The notes: generated by a model not told the origin, from the sequence alone. Numbered from the stretch's first letter, positions 16,785 to 26,042 are shown. The stretch is 49,192 bases of DNA from Silanimonas sp. (GCA_018334015.1 JAGXTI010000011.1:1-49192), one strand, 5' to 3'. Made by a program: numbers and translations.

Positions 16785-18134
16785 ATGGATCTTCGCTGTT
16801 TCAAGGCTTACGACATCCGCGGCCGCGTGCCGGACGAACTCGACGAGACCCTGGCCGAACGATTGGGCGCCGCCCTGCACGAACTGCTCGAACCCGGCCC
16901 CGTGGTGCTGGGTCGCGATGTCCGGCTCAGCAGCCCGGCGCTGCAAGAGGCACTGGCGCGCGGCCTGCACAGGATGGGCCGCGACACCCTCGACATCGGC
17001 GTGGGCGGCACGGAGGAAGTGTACTTCCAGACCTTCCATCGCGGTGCCGCTGGCGGCGTGATGGTGACCGCCAGCCACAACCCGATGGACTACAACGGCA
17101 TGAAACTGGTGCGCACGGGTTCGCGGCCGATCAGCGGTGACACCGGGCTGTTCACCTTGCGCGAAGCCTGTGCGCGAGACCTGCCCGCGGCCGCAGCCCA
17201 AGCCGGCCGTGGCCGCCGGGACGAGGACCGTTCGGCCTTCATCGAGCACCTGCTGAGCTACATCGACCCCGGCAGCCTGCGAGCCCTGCGGATCGTGGTG
17301 AATGCCGGCAACGGCGGCGCCGGTGCGGTGATCGACGCCCTCGCGCCACACCTGCCCTTCGCGTTCATCCGCATCCAGCACGAGCCGGATGGCCGCTTCC
17401 CGAACGGCATCCCCAATCCGCTCCTGCCGGAATGCCGGGAGGCGACATCCCGCGCCGTGATCGAGCACGGTGCGGATTGTGGCGTGGCCTGGGACGGCGA
17501 CTTCGATCGTTGCTTCTTCTTCGACCACGGCGGCCGTTTCATCGAGGGTTACTACCTGGTGGGCCTGCTGGCCACTTCGCTGCTTCGCCAGCATCCTGGC
17601 GAAGCCATCATCCACGACCCGCGCCTGACCTGGAACACCATCCAGATGGTCGAGGCCGCCGGAGGGCGGCCGATTCAGAGCAAGACCGGGCATGCCTTCA
17701 TCAAAGAACGGATGCGCAGCGAGAACGCCATCTACGGCGGCGAGATGAGCGCCCACCACTACTTCCGCGACTTCGCCTATTGCGATTCAGGCATGATCCC
17801 ATGGCTGCTGATCGCCGGGCTGCTGTCCGAGCGCGGCGAGTCGCTGGCTGCGATGGTCGAGGACCGGATGGCCGCCTTCCCCTGCAGCGGCGAGATCAAT
17901 TTCCGGGTCAGCGATGCCAGCAGCACCGTCCAGCGTGTTCTCGAGCAGGTCGGCGCGGACGAGGCCTCGATCGACCGTACCGATGGTGTGAGCGTCGAGT
18001 TCGACGACTGGCGCTTCAACCTGCGCAGTTCCAACACCGAGCCCCTGCTGCGGCTGAACGTCGAAAGCCGGGGCGACGAAGCCCTGATGCGCGCCCGCAC
18101 CGACGAACTCGCCGCTCTTATCCGCCAGCCATGA
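16785..18134 (+). CDS. manB: phosphomannomutase (CpsG/ManB type)
   Basis: Interconverts mannose-6-phosphate and mannose-1-phosphate for GDP-mannose synthesis. 449 aa, alpha-D-phosphohexomutase family: [11 protein letters not shown], active Ser in [14 protein letters not shown], Mg-binding DGDFDR, substrate loop [13 protein letters not shown], and [14 protein letters not shown] phosphate-binding tail. In Xanthomonas the homologue XanA also acts on glucose phosphates. Separated from its partner manC by a decayed AlbA_2 gene. Confidence 0.95.
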   Translation: MDLRCFKAYDIRGRVPDELDETLAERLGAALHELLEPGPVVLGRDVRLSSPALQEALARGLHRMGRDTLDIGVGGTEEVYFQTFHRGAAGGVMVTASHNPMDYNGMKLVRTGSRPISGDTGLFTLREACARDLPAAAAQAGRGRRDEDRSAFIEHLLSYIDPGSLRALRIVVNAGNGGAGAVIDALAPHLPFAFIRIQHEPDGRFPNGIPNPLLPECREATSRAVIEHGADCGVAWDGDFDRCFFFDHGGRFIEGYYLVGLLATSLLRQHPGEAIIHDPRLTWNTIQMVEAAGGRPIQSKTGHAFIKERMRSENAIYGGEMSAHHYFRDFAYCDSGMIPWLLIAGLLSERGESLAAMVEDRMAAFPCSGEINFRVSDASSTVQRVLEQVGADEASIDRTDGVSVEFDDWRFNLRSSNTEPLLRLNVESRGDEALMRARTDELAALIRQP

Positions 18135-18171
18135 ACCGCCACCTGTCTGTTCGCGTTGGTTGTTTCGCCGC

Positions 18172-19146
18172 ATGAAAGAAGGCGATCTCCTGCAAATCCT
18201 CGCGCGCGGCGAAGACAGTCGCCACCAGTTCAAGCGCGACGAAACCAATTCGGACAGCATCGCGGCTGAACTGGCCGCTTTCGCCAACAGCGGCGGCGGG
18301 CTGTTGCTTTTGGGCGTGGCCGACGACGGTAGCGTGACCGGTCTGGACGCGGCCAAGGCGGTGGCCTTCCCCGGCACCTCGCTGGCCAGCCATCACTATC
18401 TGGACAGCGAAGACATCGACGGCACATTGCTGGAGCAGTACCAGCGCAGCCTCGCCTTTATCAAGCGCAACCTGCATCACGTCCAGGCGGGCCAGAACTT
18501 CAATTCGCTGGGCGTGCTGGAAGTGCCCGAGCAGGCCATCATCGAGCTGCTGGTCAACGCGCTGATCCACCGCGACTATTTCACCAGCGCGTCGATCCGG
18601 TTGCTGATTTTCGCCGACCGCATCGAGATCATCAGTCCCGGTCATCTGCTCGACAGCCTGAGCATCGATGCCATTCGCCGCGGCATGACCAACCGGCGGA
18701 ACCCTACACTGACCGAGCACGCCACCCACATCCTGCCCTATCGCGGCCTGGGCTCCGGCATTCCTCGCGCCTTGGGCGAATGGCCGGAGATTCGGTTCGA
18801 GGACGAAGTAGCAGGCAACCAGTTCAAGGCGATCATTCCGAGGCCGGTGACCAGCGTCACCCCCGAAGTCACCCCCGAAGTCACCCCCGAAGTCACCCCC
18901 GAAGTCACCCCCGAAGTCGCGCGGCTGCTCGCCGTGCTGCGAGGTGAGATGAGTCGAGACCAAATCATGACACTGCTCGGCCTCAGGGACGAAAAGCACT
19001 TCCGCATCCACTACCTGCAAGCGGCGATCGCCGCCGGCCTGATCGAGATGACCCTGCCGGATAAGCCTCGCAGCCGCCTGCAGCGTTACCGCCTCACCGC
19101 CAAAAGGCTGCGATGGATGGAGGCGCACCCCGATGGGACGGCCTGA
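18172..19146 (+). CDS. AlbA_2 (Schlafen-like) / HATPase_c_4 protein with a large in-frame internal deletion
   Basis: 324 aa, against roughly 470-480 expected for the family. Residues 1-58 are the start of an AlbA_2 domain (RGEDSRHQFKRDE, AAFANSGGGLLLLGV, VTGLD). From about residue 62 the protein jumps straight to the distal conserved region (KAVAFPG, YLDSEDIDGTLLEQY, FIKRNLHHVQ, ELLVNALIHRDYF, ADRIEIISPGHL, LPYRGLGSGIPRAL). About 150 residues covering the rest of AlbA_2 and the following segment are missing, with the junction near 18349-18357. A (VTPE)5 linker leads to a C-terminal winged-helix domain. Full-length relatives are putative DNA-binding regulators or defence-associated proteins; this copy is probably impaired. 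ATG at 18172 chosen; no clear ribosome site. Confidence 0.8.
   Translation: MKEGDLLQILARGEDSRHQFKRDETNSDSIAAELAAFANSGGGLLLLGVADDGSVTGLDAAKAVAFPGTSLASHHYLDSEDIDGTLLEQYQRSLAFIKRNLHHVQAGQNFNSLGVLEVPEQAIIELLVNALIHRDYFTSASIRLLIFADRIEIISPGHLLDSLSIDAIRRGMTNRRNPTLTEHATHILPYRGLGSGIPRALGEWPEIRFEDEVAGNQFKAIIPRPVTSVTPEVTPEVTPEVTPEVTPEVARLLAVLRGEMSRDQIMTLLGLRDEKHFRIHYLQAAIAAGLIEMTLPDKPRSRLQRYRLTAKRLRWMEAHPDGTA
18856..18915 (+). repeat. five perfect 12-bp tandem repeats coding for VTPE
   Basis: Five exact head-to-tail copies of GTCACCCCCGAA, in frame in the AlbA_2-like gene, make the linker before its winged-helix domain. The exactness at DNA level suggests slippage-driven copy-number change. Similar TPEV-type linkers are known in this protein family. 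Confidence 0.95.
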
Positions 19147-19232
19147 AGTCAACGCGCACTCGCCAAGGGCCCGGACAGTCCGCGCGCTCCGCACACCATG
19201 AGCCATAACCTGCCCACGCACGGAGCAACCCC

Positions 19233-20636
19233 ATGCAGGACCTGATCCCCGTCATTCTCTCCGGCGGCTCCGGAACGCGGCTGTGGCCGCTGTCCCGCGA
19301 GTCGCACCCGAAGCAGTTCCTGCCGCTGGTCGGCGAGGACACCATGCTGCAGGCCACCTGGAAGCGCGTCGCCGCGATCACGCCCTGCCAGCCGATCGTC
19401 GTGGCCAACGATGCACACCGCTTCATGGTCGCCGAGCAGCTGCGCGAAGCCGGTGCGCAGGCTGCCGCCATCCTCCTCGAACCGCTGGGTCGCAACACCG
19501 CCCCTGCGATTGCGCTCGCGGCACTCGAGGCCACCCGGCATGGCGAGGACGCCCTGCTGTTGGTGCTGCCCTCCGACCATGTGATCACCGACGTGCCGGC
19601 CTTCCACGCCGCCGTCGGCGAGGCCGCCAAGGCCGCCGAGGCTGGCCGGCTGGTCACCTTCGGTGTGGTGCCTTCCGGCCCGGAAACCGGCTATGGCTAC
19701 ATCCGGGCCTCCGGCGATGCCGCCGCGCGCCCGGTGCAGCAGTTCGTCGAAAAGCCCGACGCCGCCACGGCCGTGGCCTACGTGGCCAGTGGCGACTACT
19801 TCTGGAACAGCGGCATGTTCCTGTTCCGTGCCTCGCGCCTGCTGGCCGAGCTGGAGGCCTTCCAGCCCGCCATCGTGGCCCGCTGCCGCGAGGCCCTGCA
19901 GGCCGCGAAGCGCGATACCGACTTCGTCCGCATCGACAAGGACGCCTTCGCCGCCTGTCCGGCCGATTCCATCGACTACGCGGTGATGGAAAAGACCGGC
20001 GCTGCCACCGTCGTTCCCTTGGATGCCGGCTGGAGCGACGTCGGCTCGTGGTCGGCGCTGTGGGAGGTGACCCCGCAGGACAGCGAAGGCAACGCCCACC
20101 ACGGCGATGTCATCGCCATCGGCTGCCGCAACACCTATGCCTATGGCCAGCGCCTGATCGCGCTGGTGGGCCTGGAAGACGTGGTGGTGGTCGAGACCGA
20201 CGATGCCATCCTGGTCAGCCACCGCGACCAGGTGCAGCAGGTGAAGGAGGTGGTCGGGCAGCTCAAACAGAACGGCCGCAGCCATGCCACCTGGCACCGC
20301 AAGGTCTACCGGCCCTGGGGGGCTTATGACGCCATCGACCAGGGCGAGCGCTTCCAGGTCAAGCGCATCACCGTGAAACCGGGCGGCGTGCTCAGCCTGC
20401 AGATGCACCACCACCGCGCCGAGCACTGGATCGTGGTGAGCGGCACGGCGAAGGTGACCCGCGGCGAGGAAGTGATCCTGCTGGCCGAGAACCAGAGCAC
20501 CTACATCCCGCTGGGCGTTGTGCACCGGCTGGAGAACCCCGGAAAGCTGCCGCTGGAGCTGATCGAGGTGCAGTCCGGCAGCTATCTCGGCGAGGACGAT
20601 ATCGTCAGGTTCGAGGATGTGTATGGGCGGGGGTGA
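19233..20636 (+). CDS. manC: mannose-1-phosphate guanylyltransferase / mannose-6-phosphate isomerase
   Basis: Bifunctional 467-aa enzyme (XanB/AlgA type) making GDP-mannose. The N-terminal nucleotidyltransferase begins [20 protein letters not shown], followed by HPKQFLPL and WNSGMFLF. The C-terminal type II isomerase cupin (about 340-467) has [35 protein letters not shown] and [17 protein letters not shown]-mannose is the precursor for gmd and rmd on the other strand. The 3' end overlaps the Nudix gene. Confidence 0.97.
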   Translation: MQDLIPVILSGGSGTRLWPLSRESHPKQFLPLVGEDTMLQATWKRVAAITPCQPIVVANDAHRFMVAEQLREAGAQAAAILLEPLGRNTAPAIALAALEATRHGEDALLLVLPSDHVITDVPAFHAAVGEAAKAAEAGRLVTFGVVPSGPETGYGYIRASGDAAARPVQQFVEKPDAATAVAYVASGDYFWNSGMFLFRASRLLAELEAFQPAIVARCREALQAAKRDTDFVRIDKDAFAACPADSIDYAVMEKTGAATVVPLDAGWSDVGSWSALWEVTPQDSEGNAHHGDVIAIGCRNTYAYGQRLIALVGLEDVVVVETDDAILVSHRDQVQQVKEVVGQLKQNGRSHATWHRKVYRPWGAYDAIDQGERFQVKRITVKPGGVLSLQMHHHRAEHWIVVSGTAKVTRGEEVILLAENQSTYIPLGVVHRLENPGKLPLELIEVQSGSYLGEDDIVRFEDVYGRG

Positions 20637-21156
20637 GCGTCAACTGCTGCCAGAGTTCCATCGGAAGCGGTGTTCCGCCGGCGCACTCATCCGTGACGAA
20701 TCCGGCAGGCTGCTTCTTGTCAAGCCAGCCTACCGCAATGAGTGGCTTCTTCCCGGTGGAATCGTCGAGGCGGACGAGGATCCGCTGACGGCACTACGTC
20801 GTGAAGTCCTCGAGGAGGTTGGTCTTAAAGCCAACGTCCGGAGGCTGTGGTGCGTGGATTACCTGCCTGCAAATGCCGAGCTTGGCGAAGCGCTGCACTT
20901 CCTGTTCGAGTGCGCAACGGTGCCAAATGCCCTTGCTTCCGCCGTCGAACCACGGGATCCGGAGATCATCGACATCAGGTGGATGATCCTTGACGATGCT
21001 CTTCCTCTCCTTCCTGCAAGCATTGCTAGGCGCCTGAAAACACCGCCGGGATACCTCCTCGCCGACGGGATTCCACAAGTCCGATTCTGCCACCCTGACG
21101 AAGCCAACCACACCATGGTGGGCAATCCTACATGCACGCCCGGAGACGCTCCGTGA
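20623..21156 (+). CDS. Nudix hydrolase
   Basis: A 177-aa soluble Nudix protein. The Nudix box is complete (G-x5-E-x7-REVLEEVGL, from [19 protein letters not shown]), preceded by NEWLLPGG. The substrate is unknown; the overlap with manC suggests a nucleotide-sugar or sugar-phosphate role (inference). ATG at 20623 is six bases after GAGG; ATG at 20617 is an alternative. It overlaps manC by 14 bases, and its stop overlaps the methyltransferase GTG. Codon use is less G/C-biased than manC, marking the start of the A/T-richer segment. Confidence 0.88.
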   Translation: MGGGERQLLPEFHRKRCSAGALIRDESGRLLLVKPAYRNEWLLPGGIVEADEDPLTALRREVLEEVGLKANVRRLWCVDYLPANAELGEALHFLFECATVPNALASAVEPRDPEIIDIRWMILDDALPLLPASIARRLKTPPGYLLADGIPQVRFCHPDEANHTMVGNPTCTPGDAP

Positions 21157-21833
21157 GCCAGAAAGTCGATTTCGATGCATATACTGCTGACTACAACCGC
21201 CTGCTGAGGGAAGGCACGGGCTTCTTCTCGTCGAGCGAAACGTACTTCGCCTCCTACAAGGTCGAGCAAGTGCGTCGAGTTATCCCGCTTCCCGTCAAGC
21301 GAATTCTTGAATTCGGTTGCGGCATCGGCCGCAACGTGCCTTTCCTCGCTGCTGCGTTTCCAGGCGCCGAGATCCTTGGCACCGATGTTTCTCCAGCGAG
21401 CATTGAGCAGGCGCGGCAGGAGAATCCAGGACACGCCTTCCATGTCGAGAGCGAGTTGCTGGATATCGGGACGTTCGATCTCGTGTTCGTTGCGGGTGTG
21501 TTTCACCATATCGCACCCGCCGAACGCCCCGACATCATGGCCCTGATCGCGCGAAGGCTTGCGCCGAATGCACACCTCTGTGTGTTTGAGCACAATCCCT
21601 ACAATCCCGTCACGCGTCGCATCGTCAGCAACTGCCCTTACGATGCGGACGCGATCCTCCTTAATCCATCCGAGCTTGCCGCTCTGATGAAAGCTGCAGG
21701 TTTCGACGTTCTTGCCAAGCGCTACTGCCTGTTCGTTCCACCCCGGCTGGCGGCGCTCCGCCATGTCGAACGAGCGCTGACTTGGCTGCCGCTAGGTGGT
21801 CAGTACTGGATCCACGCCACCACGCGAGCATGA
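21153..21833 (+). CDS. class I SAM-dependent methyltransferase
   Basis: 226 aa. Motif I ILEFGCGIGRNVPFLA, then ILGTDVSPASIEQAR, FDLVFVAGVFHHI and LAPNAHLCVFEHNPYNPVTRRIV. The HNPYNP segment is seen in methyltransferases near polysaccharide genes. The GTG at 21153 overlaps the Nudix stop and has GGAGA seven bases ahead; an ATG at 21132 is possible. The acceptor may be a sugar residue or lipid-linked intermediate (inference from context). It overlaps gtrA by four bases. Confidence 0.85.
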   Translation: MSQKVDFDAYTADYNRLLREGTGFFSSSETYFASYKVEQVRRVIPLPVKRILEFGCGIGRNVPFLAAAFPGAEILGTDVSPASIEQARQENPGHAFHVESELLDIGTFDLVFVAGVFHHIAPAERPDIMALIARRLAPNAHLCVFEHNPYNPVTRRIVSNCPYDADAILLNPSELAALMKAAGFDVLAKRYCLFVPPRLAALRHVERALTWLPLGGQYWIHATTRA

Positions 21834-22216
21834 GAACCTTCTTACGCTTCATCGCTGTTGGAGTGATCAATACTGGCATCGGCTTCTTACTGATCTTCTT
21901 CTTCATGCTCGTCGTTGGCCTGTCGCCCTTCCTGAGTAACTTCCTCGGCTACTGCATCGGACTCTGCATCTCCTTTGCGATGCACAAGCGGTTTAGCTTC
22001 CAGAGCAGGGGTGCAGCGCTGGGAGAGTTCGCAAGATACCTCCCCGTGTTTGCCACCTGCTACCTGTTGAACCTCGGAACGCTTTACGCCTGCCTCCGGT
22101 GGTTCGAGATATCTGATGTATGGGCGCAGGTCGTCGCAGTGTGCGCTTACGTAGGCTCTTCGTTCATCCTTACCAAGATGCTGGTCTTCAGGGATACGGG
22201 GACAAATCGTGTTTGA
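21830..22216 (+). CDS. GtrA-family membrane protein
   Basis: A 128-aa protein with four membrane helices (FLRFIAVGVINTGIGFLLI; FLSNFLGYCIGLCISF; ARYLPVFATCYLLNLGTLY; VVAVCAYVGSSFILTK), the GtrA/DPMS pattern ending in FILTKMLVFRD. GtrA proteins are thought to flip undecaprenyl-phosphate-linked sugars in O-antigen-modifying systems. The likely partner GtrB-like glycosyltransferase is at 23454-24437 on the other strand. ATG at 21830 overlaps the methyltransferase stop (ATGA). It ends 12 bases from the convergent operon. Confidence 0.92.
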   Translation: MRTFLRFIAVGVINTGIGFLLIFFFMLVVGLSPFLSNFLGYCIGLCISFAMHKRFSFQSRGAALGEFARYLPVFATCYLLNLGTLYACLRWFEISDVWAQVVAVCAYVGSSFILTKMLVFRDTGTNRV

Positions 22217-22228
22217 ACACTGATCTGC

Positions 22229-23464
22229 TTAAAGTCGATCATCCAAAGTCTTGCCGGTCTCGCGATGACTGAACCCGGGAATGGCCGCTTGGATGGCCTG
22301 CACGATCGCATGCTTGTTGATCGCACGCTCATTGTCCGATACCGCTTCTTCGAGCATTTCGATGACGCCCTGCGAAAGAGCCGTGCTGCGGACATGGGCC
22401 ACTGCATCGAGTGACGTCAGACCGCTTTGCGTCAAAACCTCGCCTTGACCAACGAACTCCTCGTACGCCTTCTCGCCGCTGGTATCGAGCGGAGTCAATA
22501 ACAACGGCCACTTCCCAGCAGACGCCAAGCGGGCGACCGCCGCCCGCGCTTCGTCCTCGTTCTCGACTACTTCCGGCTCATAGCCCGCGAGCTGCAGAAC
22601 CCGCTCGGCAATATCCTGGAGCGGTTGAAGCTGCGAAATCGGGTCAAGCTTGGGGAAAAGCACGTGGCCTGGCTTTCCGAGCACCGCAGAAAGGAGGCAA
22701 ATCTCTCCGGATTCGCGCTGCGATACAAAGTAGCGGCGTGTATCACGGGGAGCGGCCAGCGGCTGCCCCTTGGCTAATCGATGGATAAAGCCTTGGAGAA
22801 GGCTTCCGTTCGAGAACGCAACGTTTGCAAAACGCGCCGTCGACTCTTGGCCAGCCAACGAAAGGTCGGGGGCAAATACGACATCCTCCATCAGGCGCTT
22901 GCTTGCACCCATTAAACTGGTTGGGTTGGCTGCTTTGTCAGTAGACACCGCGAAGTAGCGAGCGCCATGGCCCGCAGCCTTAAGCCATCTCCGGAAACGG
23001 ATGTGGCGAACGACGTTCGTGTCGATCATCTGAAGCAAGGAGTAAACATCCTTTTCCGATCGAACGTGCTTCAAGGCCGCGAAGTTCAGGACGATATCGT
23101 ACGGGCGGGATTCAGCGAGGAATCGCCCGGTCACTGGAGCGCCATAGTCCAGCGGCAGCGTACGGAAGTCCTTGACCCCCAAGCCGCCCGGGCGGCCGCG
23201 GAGATCACGGACGAGTTCGGCCAGGTAGTTTTCGCTCTGATCGATTACGTGCAGGCATCCGGGACGAAGGTCGGCCAGCAGCGCCGTCGTCGCCGATCCA
23301 ATCGTTCCACCGCCGCCGATGACAAGCACCCTGGCGCCCGCTACCACATCCAGAAGATCCTTTCTTCGTGTTTCGACCTCATGCGAAAACAGGGACTCTT
23401 TTCGACCTAGGACAGCCACATCCAATTCGGCTTGAGACAGTGGGTTCATTCGGTCAACGATCAT
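22229..23464 (-). CDS. NAD-dependent sugar 4,6-dehydratase/epimerase (CapD/PglF-like SDR)
   Basis: 411-aa Polysacc_synt_2-type enzyme, last gene of the minus-strand operon. N-terminal helical leader of about 35 residues, then Rossmann motif VLVIGGGGTIGSATTALL, FAALKHVRSEKD and STDKAANPTSLMGASKR. As in membrane-type WbpM/PglF dehydratases, Met replaces the usual catalytic Tyr. No membrane helices are present and the C-terminal third is long and divergent (LTPLDTSGEKAYEEF). It probably acts on a nucleotide-activated sugar made from the upstream nucleotidyltransferase product. Start ATG at 23464 overlaps the previous gene; ATG at 23449 is possible. No strong ribosome site. Confidence 0.82.
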   Translation of the reverse strand: MIVDRMNPLSQAELDVAVLGRKESLFSHEVETRRKDLLDVVAGARVLVIGGGGTIGSATTALLADLRPGCLHVIDQSENYLAELVRDLRGRPGGLGVKDFRTLPLDYGAPVTGRFLAESRPYDIVLNFAALKHVRSEKDVYSLLQMIDTNVVRHIRFRRWLKAAGHGARYFAVSTDKAANPTSLMGASKRLMEDVVFAPDLSLAGQESTARFANVAFSNGSLLQGFIHRLAKGQPLAAPRDTRRYFVSQRESGEICLLSAVLGKPGHVLFPKLDPISQLQPLQDIAERVLQLAGYEPEVVENEDEARAAVARLASAGKWPLLLTPLDTSGEKAYEEFVGQGEVLTQSGLTSLDAVAHVRSTALSQGVIEMLEEAVSDNERAINKHAIVQAIQAAIPGFSHRETGKTLDDRL

Positions 23465-24437
23465 TTGTGCTCGATTGGTCAATGGTGGCTGTGGATTCCG
23501 GTGATCCAACGTATCGCCGGGCGACCAGATAACGAGGGCGTCCCTTGACCTCATCAAACACCTGGCCAAGATACTCCCCGAAAACGCCCATGAAGAACAA
23601 CTGCACGCCGCCAAGGAAGGCAACGAAAGCCAGCAATGTCGCCCAGCCTGGGACCACCTGTGTGCCGGCGAAGTAATCCAAGACCATCAGTACGGCGGCC
23701 AGTACACTCAAGACCGCAATGATCATTCCGATCGCCGTGCAGAGACGAAGTGGAAACTTTGAGAATGAACTGATGCCCTGAATGGCGAAATTGATCAGGA
23801 TCGACGCTCGGTAGTTCGATGTGCCATTCATGCGTTTCAGTGGCTCGAATTCCACGAACGATGTCGCATAGCCGACCCAAGCGATGATGCCGCGGAGGAA
23901 GATGTTGCGTTCTCCGAAGTCGCTGCGGATCACCTCCACGACACTGCGATCCAGCAACCTGAAGTCCGCAGCACCGCCTTTCAACTCGATCGAGCCGATA
24001 TTCGACAAGATCCTGTAGAACCAAGCGGACATGCTGCGCTTCAGCCAGCCGGTTTCGGAGCCATCCTTGCGCAACGTCTGGACGATCTGCGAGCCTGCCT
24101 CCCAACGCTCCACCAGCACCGGGATGATCTCGGGCGGATGCTGTCCATCGCTGTCGAGCATGACCAGCGCATCACCACGCGCAGCATCGATGCCAGCAAG
24201 CAGCGCTGCCTGGTGGCCGAACCGCCGCGACATGACCAACACGGTGATGTCACGATCAGCGAGCGCCATGTCGCGCAACACCGCTTCTGTGCGGTCCGGT
24301 GACGGATCCATCACATAGATGAAGCGGAACGTGTATCCATCACCGAGAGGCTGCAGGGCAGCGCGGAGCCTTGCATGGAATCCGTGCAGCGCATCTTCCT
24401 CACGGAATACCGGGCAAAGAATATCGATCTGTTTCAC
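23454..24437 (-). CDS. GtrB/DPM1-like family 2 glycosyltransferase with two C-terminal membrane helices
   Basis: 327 aa. GT-A fold: DILCPVFREEDAL, VMLDSDGQHPPE (DxD-type), KRMNGTSNYRASILINFA. Two membrane helices at about 235-262 and 270-292 end in GVFGEYLGQVFDEVKGRPRYLV, typical of GtrB and bactoprenol glycosyltransferases. It should load a sugar onto undecaprenyl phosphate at the cytoplasmic face, for flipping by GtrA. The GTG at 24437 is chosen: it overlaps the upstream stop (GTGA) and has GAGGAG about eight bases ahead. Confidence 0.92.
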   Translation of the reverse strand: MKQIDILCPVFREEDALHGFHARLRAALQPLGDGYTFRFIYVMDPSPDRTEAVLRDMALADRDITVLVMSRRFGHQAALLAGIDAARGDALVMLDSDGQHPPEIIPVLVERWEAGSQIVQTLRKDGSETGWLKRSMSAWFYRILSNIGSIELKGGAADFRLLDRSVVEVIRSDFGERNIFLRGIIAWVGYATSFVEFEPLKRMNGTSNYRASILINFAIQGISSFSKFPLRLCTAIGMIIAVLSVLAAVLMVLDYFAGTQVVPGWATLLAFVAFLGGVQLFFMGVFGEYLGQVFDEVKGRPRYLVARRYVGSPESTATIDQSSTNDR

Positions 24438-25306
24438 GAGCGAAGCTCCTCGACCATCCGTGCGATGCCCTCTCTCAATCCGAAACGGGGTAACCATCCA
24501 TACGCCTCGCGAATGGCAGTGCAGTCGGCCCGCACATCCGGAATCTCGTTGGGCCTTACCTCGCCAGACACATGCACTGGCTTGCGCTGCCCCGTCGCCA
24601 GGAATGCCGCCTCCAGAACATCATGCAAGCTGCTGGATGTCCCGCTACCGACATTGAGGATGCGCATACCGCTGTCAGGAATACACGCGATCAGCGCAGC
24701 GACAGCATCATCAACGTATAGATAGTCTCGGCGCGGCGCAAGGTCCATCAGGTGGATCTCTTGCGTCCCAGCATCGAGGATCTGGCTGACGATCCTGGAG
24801 ATGACGAAGCGATCACTCTGGCCGGCTCCGTAGACGTTGAAAAGCCTGATGGCCGTCACGGGCATCGAGTAGGTCGCAGAAAACCAAGCGCACGCCTGCT
24901 CTCCCATCCATTTCGAGAACGCATACGGGTTGTTGACGTCGAGCGGATGCGCCTCAGAAATGGGAAGTTCCCGCGGAACGCCGTAGATATAGGCTCCGAC
25001 GTACGTCATCGACGCGCCTGCACGCCTGCAGGCATCGAGGACGCGCACGGTTCCGTGGGCGTTCACCAGATGGAAGTGCACAGGATCCTGCCAGGAGTCG
25101 GGGACACCAGTTTCCGCGGCCATATGGAAAACATGATCTTCCTGCCCAAGGGACGGAAAATCGTCTCGCAGCAGATCGAATCCGTCGGCCCTGCTGAGCG
25201 GGGCCACATCCTTGCCCAAGCGTCGCAATGTCGCGACCAGCCGCCGGCCAAGAAAGCCACCGGCACCTGTAACGATGACCCTGGCGGGAGCGCTCCGATG
25301 CGTCAT
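24434..25306 (-). CDS. NAD-dependent epimerase/dehydratase (extended SDR)
   Basis: 290-aa sugar-nucleotide SDR: VIVTGAGGFLGRRLVATL, FHMAAETGVPDSW, YAFSK (Tyr128, Lys132), AIRLFNVYGAGQSD, RRDYLYVDDAVAAL, LNVGSGTSSSLHDVL. At the position of the catalytic Ser/Thr (four before the Tyr in YG) there is Gly104 (YVGAYIYG), which is unusual. It may be a reductase, epimerase or dehydratase acting on the product of the neighbouring nucleotidyltransferase. It overlaps that gene and the GtrB-like gene by four bases at each end. Confidence 0.88.
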   Translation of the reverse strand: MTHRSAPARVIVTGAGGFLGRRLVATLRRLGKDVAPLSRADGFDLLRDDFPSLGQEDHVFHMAAETGVPDSWQDPVHFHLVNAHGTVRVLDACRRAGASMTYVGAYIYGVPRELPISEAHPLDVNNPYAFSKWMGEQACAWFSATYSMPVTAIRLFNVYGAGQSDRFVISRIVSQILDAGTQEIHLMDLAPRRDYLYVDDAVAALIACIPDSGMRILNVGSGTSSSLHDVLEAAFLATGQRKPVHVSGEVRPNEIPDVRADCTAIREAYGWLPRFGLREGIARMVEELRS

Positions 25307-26013
25307 TCAATGCCAACCCTCTTCGAAAACTCAGGCCAGTCGTTGTTTGCCTTCTCGTAGTCATCCGGCCGGCCGATGTCCAACCAGTACCCTTCGTGGA
25401 CAACGGTCGTCACCGCATCAGCGGACGCGAGGTATCCGAGGACGAGATGATCGAAACCGAATGCCTGGTCGGGAGGGATCGCATCAAGCACGCGACGCGA
25501 GACGGCGTAGATGCCCATGCTGACGAGGAATGGAATCGATGGCTTTTCTTCGAATCCCGAGAGAATGCCGGACTGATTTACCTGTAGCACGCCATAATCG
25601 ATTCGCTGCACACGACGAGAGGCGGAAATCGTGAAGAGGTGCCCTTCCGCAGAATGCTCATCCAGGAAGCAGCCATACGGCACGTCGCTGAGAATGTCCC
25701 CATTCATCACAAGGAAGTTGTCGGGCAGATCCGGGATCAGCTTCAAGGGACCCATGGTGCTGAGTGGCTTGGTCTCGAGCGAGTAGTCGATCTGGAGGCC
25801 CCACTTCGAGCCATCACCGAAGAATGCCCGGAAGATATCTGCCTGGTGATTGACTGCGAGGGTGATGTGGCCGAATCCCTGTGCTTTCAGCTGGCGGATG
25901 ATGATCTCAAGGATTGGATACTTGCCCAGCGGCATCAGTGGCTTCGGAATCGCAACGGTATATGGCCGCAAGCGGGTTCCAAGGCCGCCCGCAAGGATGA
26001 CGGCGCGTTTCAT
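25303..26013 (-). CDS. sugar-1-phosphate nucleotidyltransferase
   Basis: 236 aa, short NTP_transferase family member: AVILAGGLGTRLRPYTVAIPKPLMPLG, FLVMNGDILSD, GFEEKPSIPFLVSMGIYAV, and WLDIGRPDDYEKA. The form is like GDP- or CDP-sugar synthases without a hexapeptide tail. It activates a sugar phosphate for the downstream SDR enzymes; base and sugar are unknown. GGAG lies about eight bases before the ATG. It overlaps the next gene by four bases. Confidence 0.92.
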   Translation of the reverse strand: MKRAVILAGGLGTRLRPYTVAIPKPLMPLGKYPILEIIIRQLKAQGFGHITLAVNHQADIFRAFFGDGSKWGLQIDYSLETKPLSTMGPLKLIPDLPDNFLVMNGDILSDVPYGCFLDEHSAEGHLFTISASRRVQRIDYGVLQVNQSGILSGFEEKPSIPFLVSMGIYAVSRRVLDAIPPDQAFGFDHLVLGYLASADAVTTVVHEGYWLDIGRPDDYEKANNDWPEFSKRVGIE

Positions 26014-26042
26014 GTACGTGCTCCAGTAAATTTTGGAAGAAA

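Noticed and set aside
18856-18915. Possible binding-site array (iteron-like)
   Set aside because: The unit is in frame within a gene and encodes a known type of VTPE/TPEV linker.
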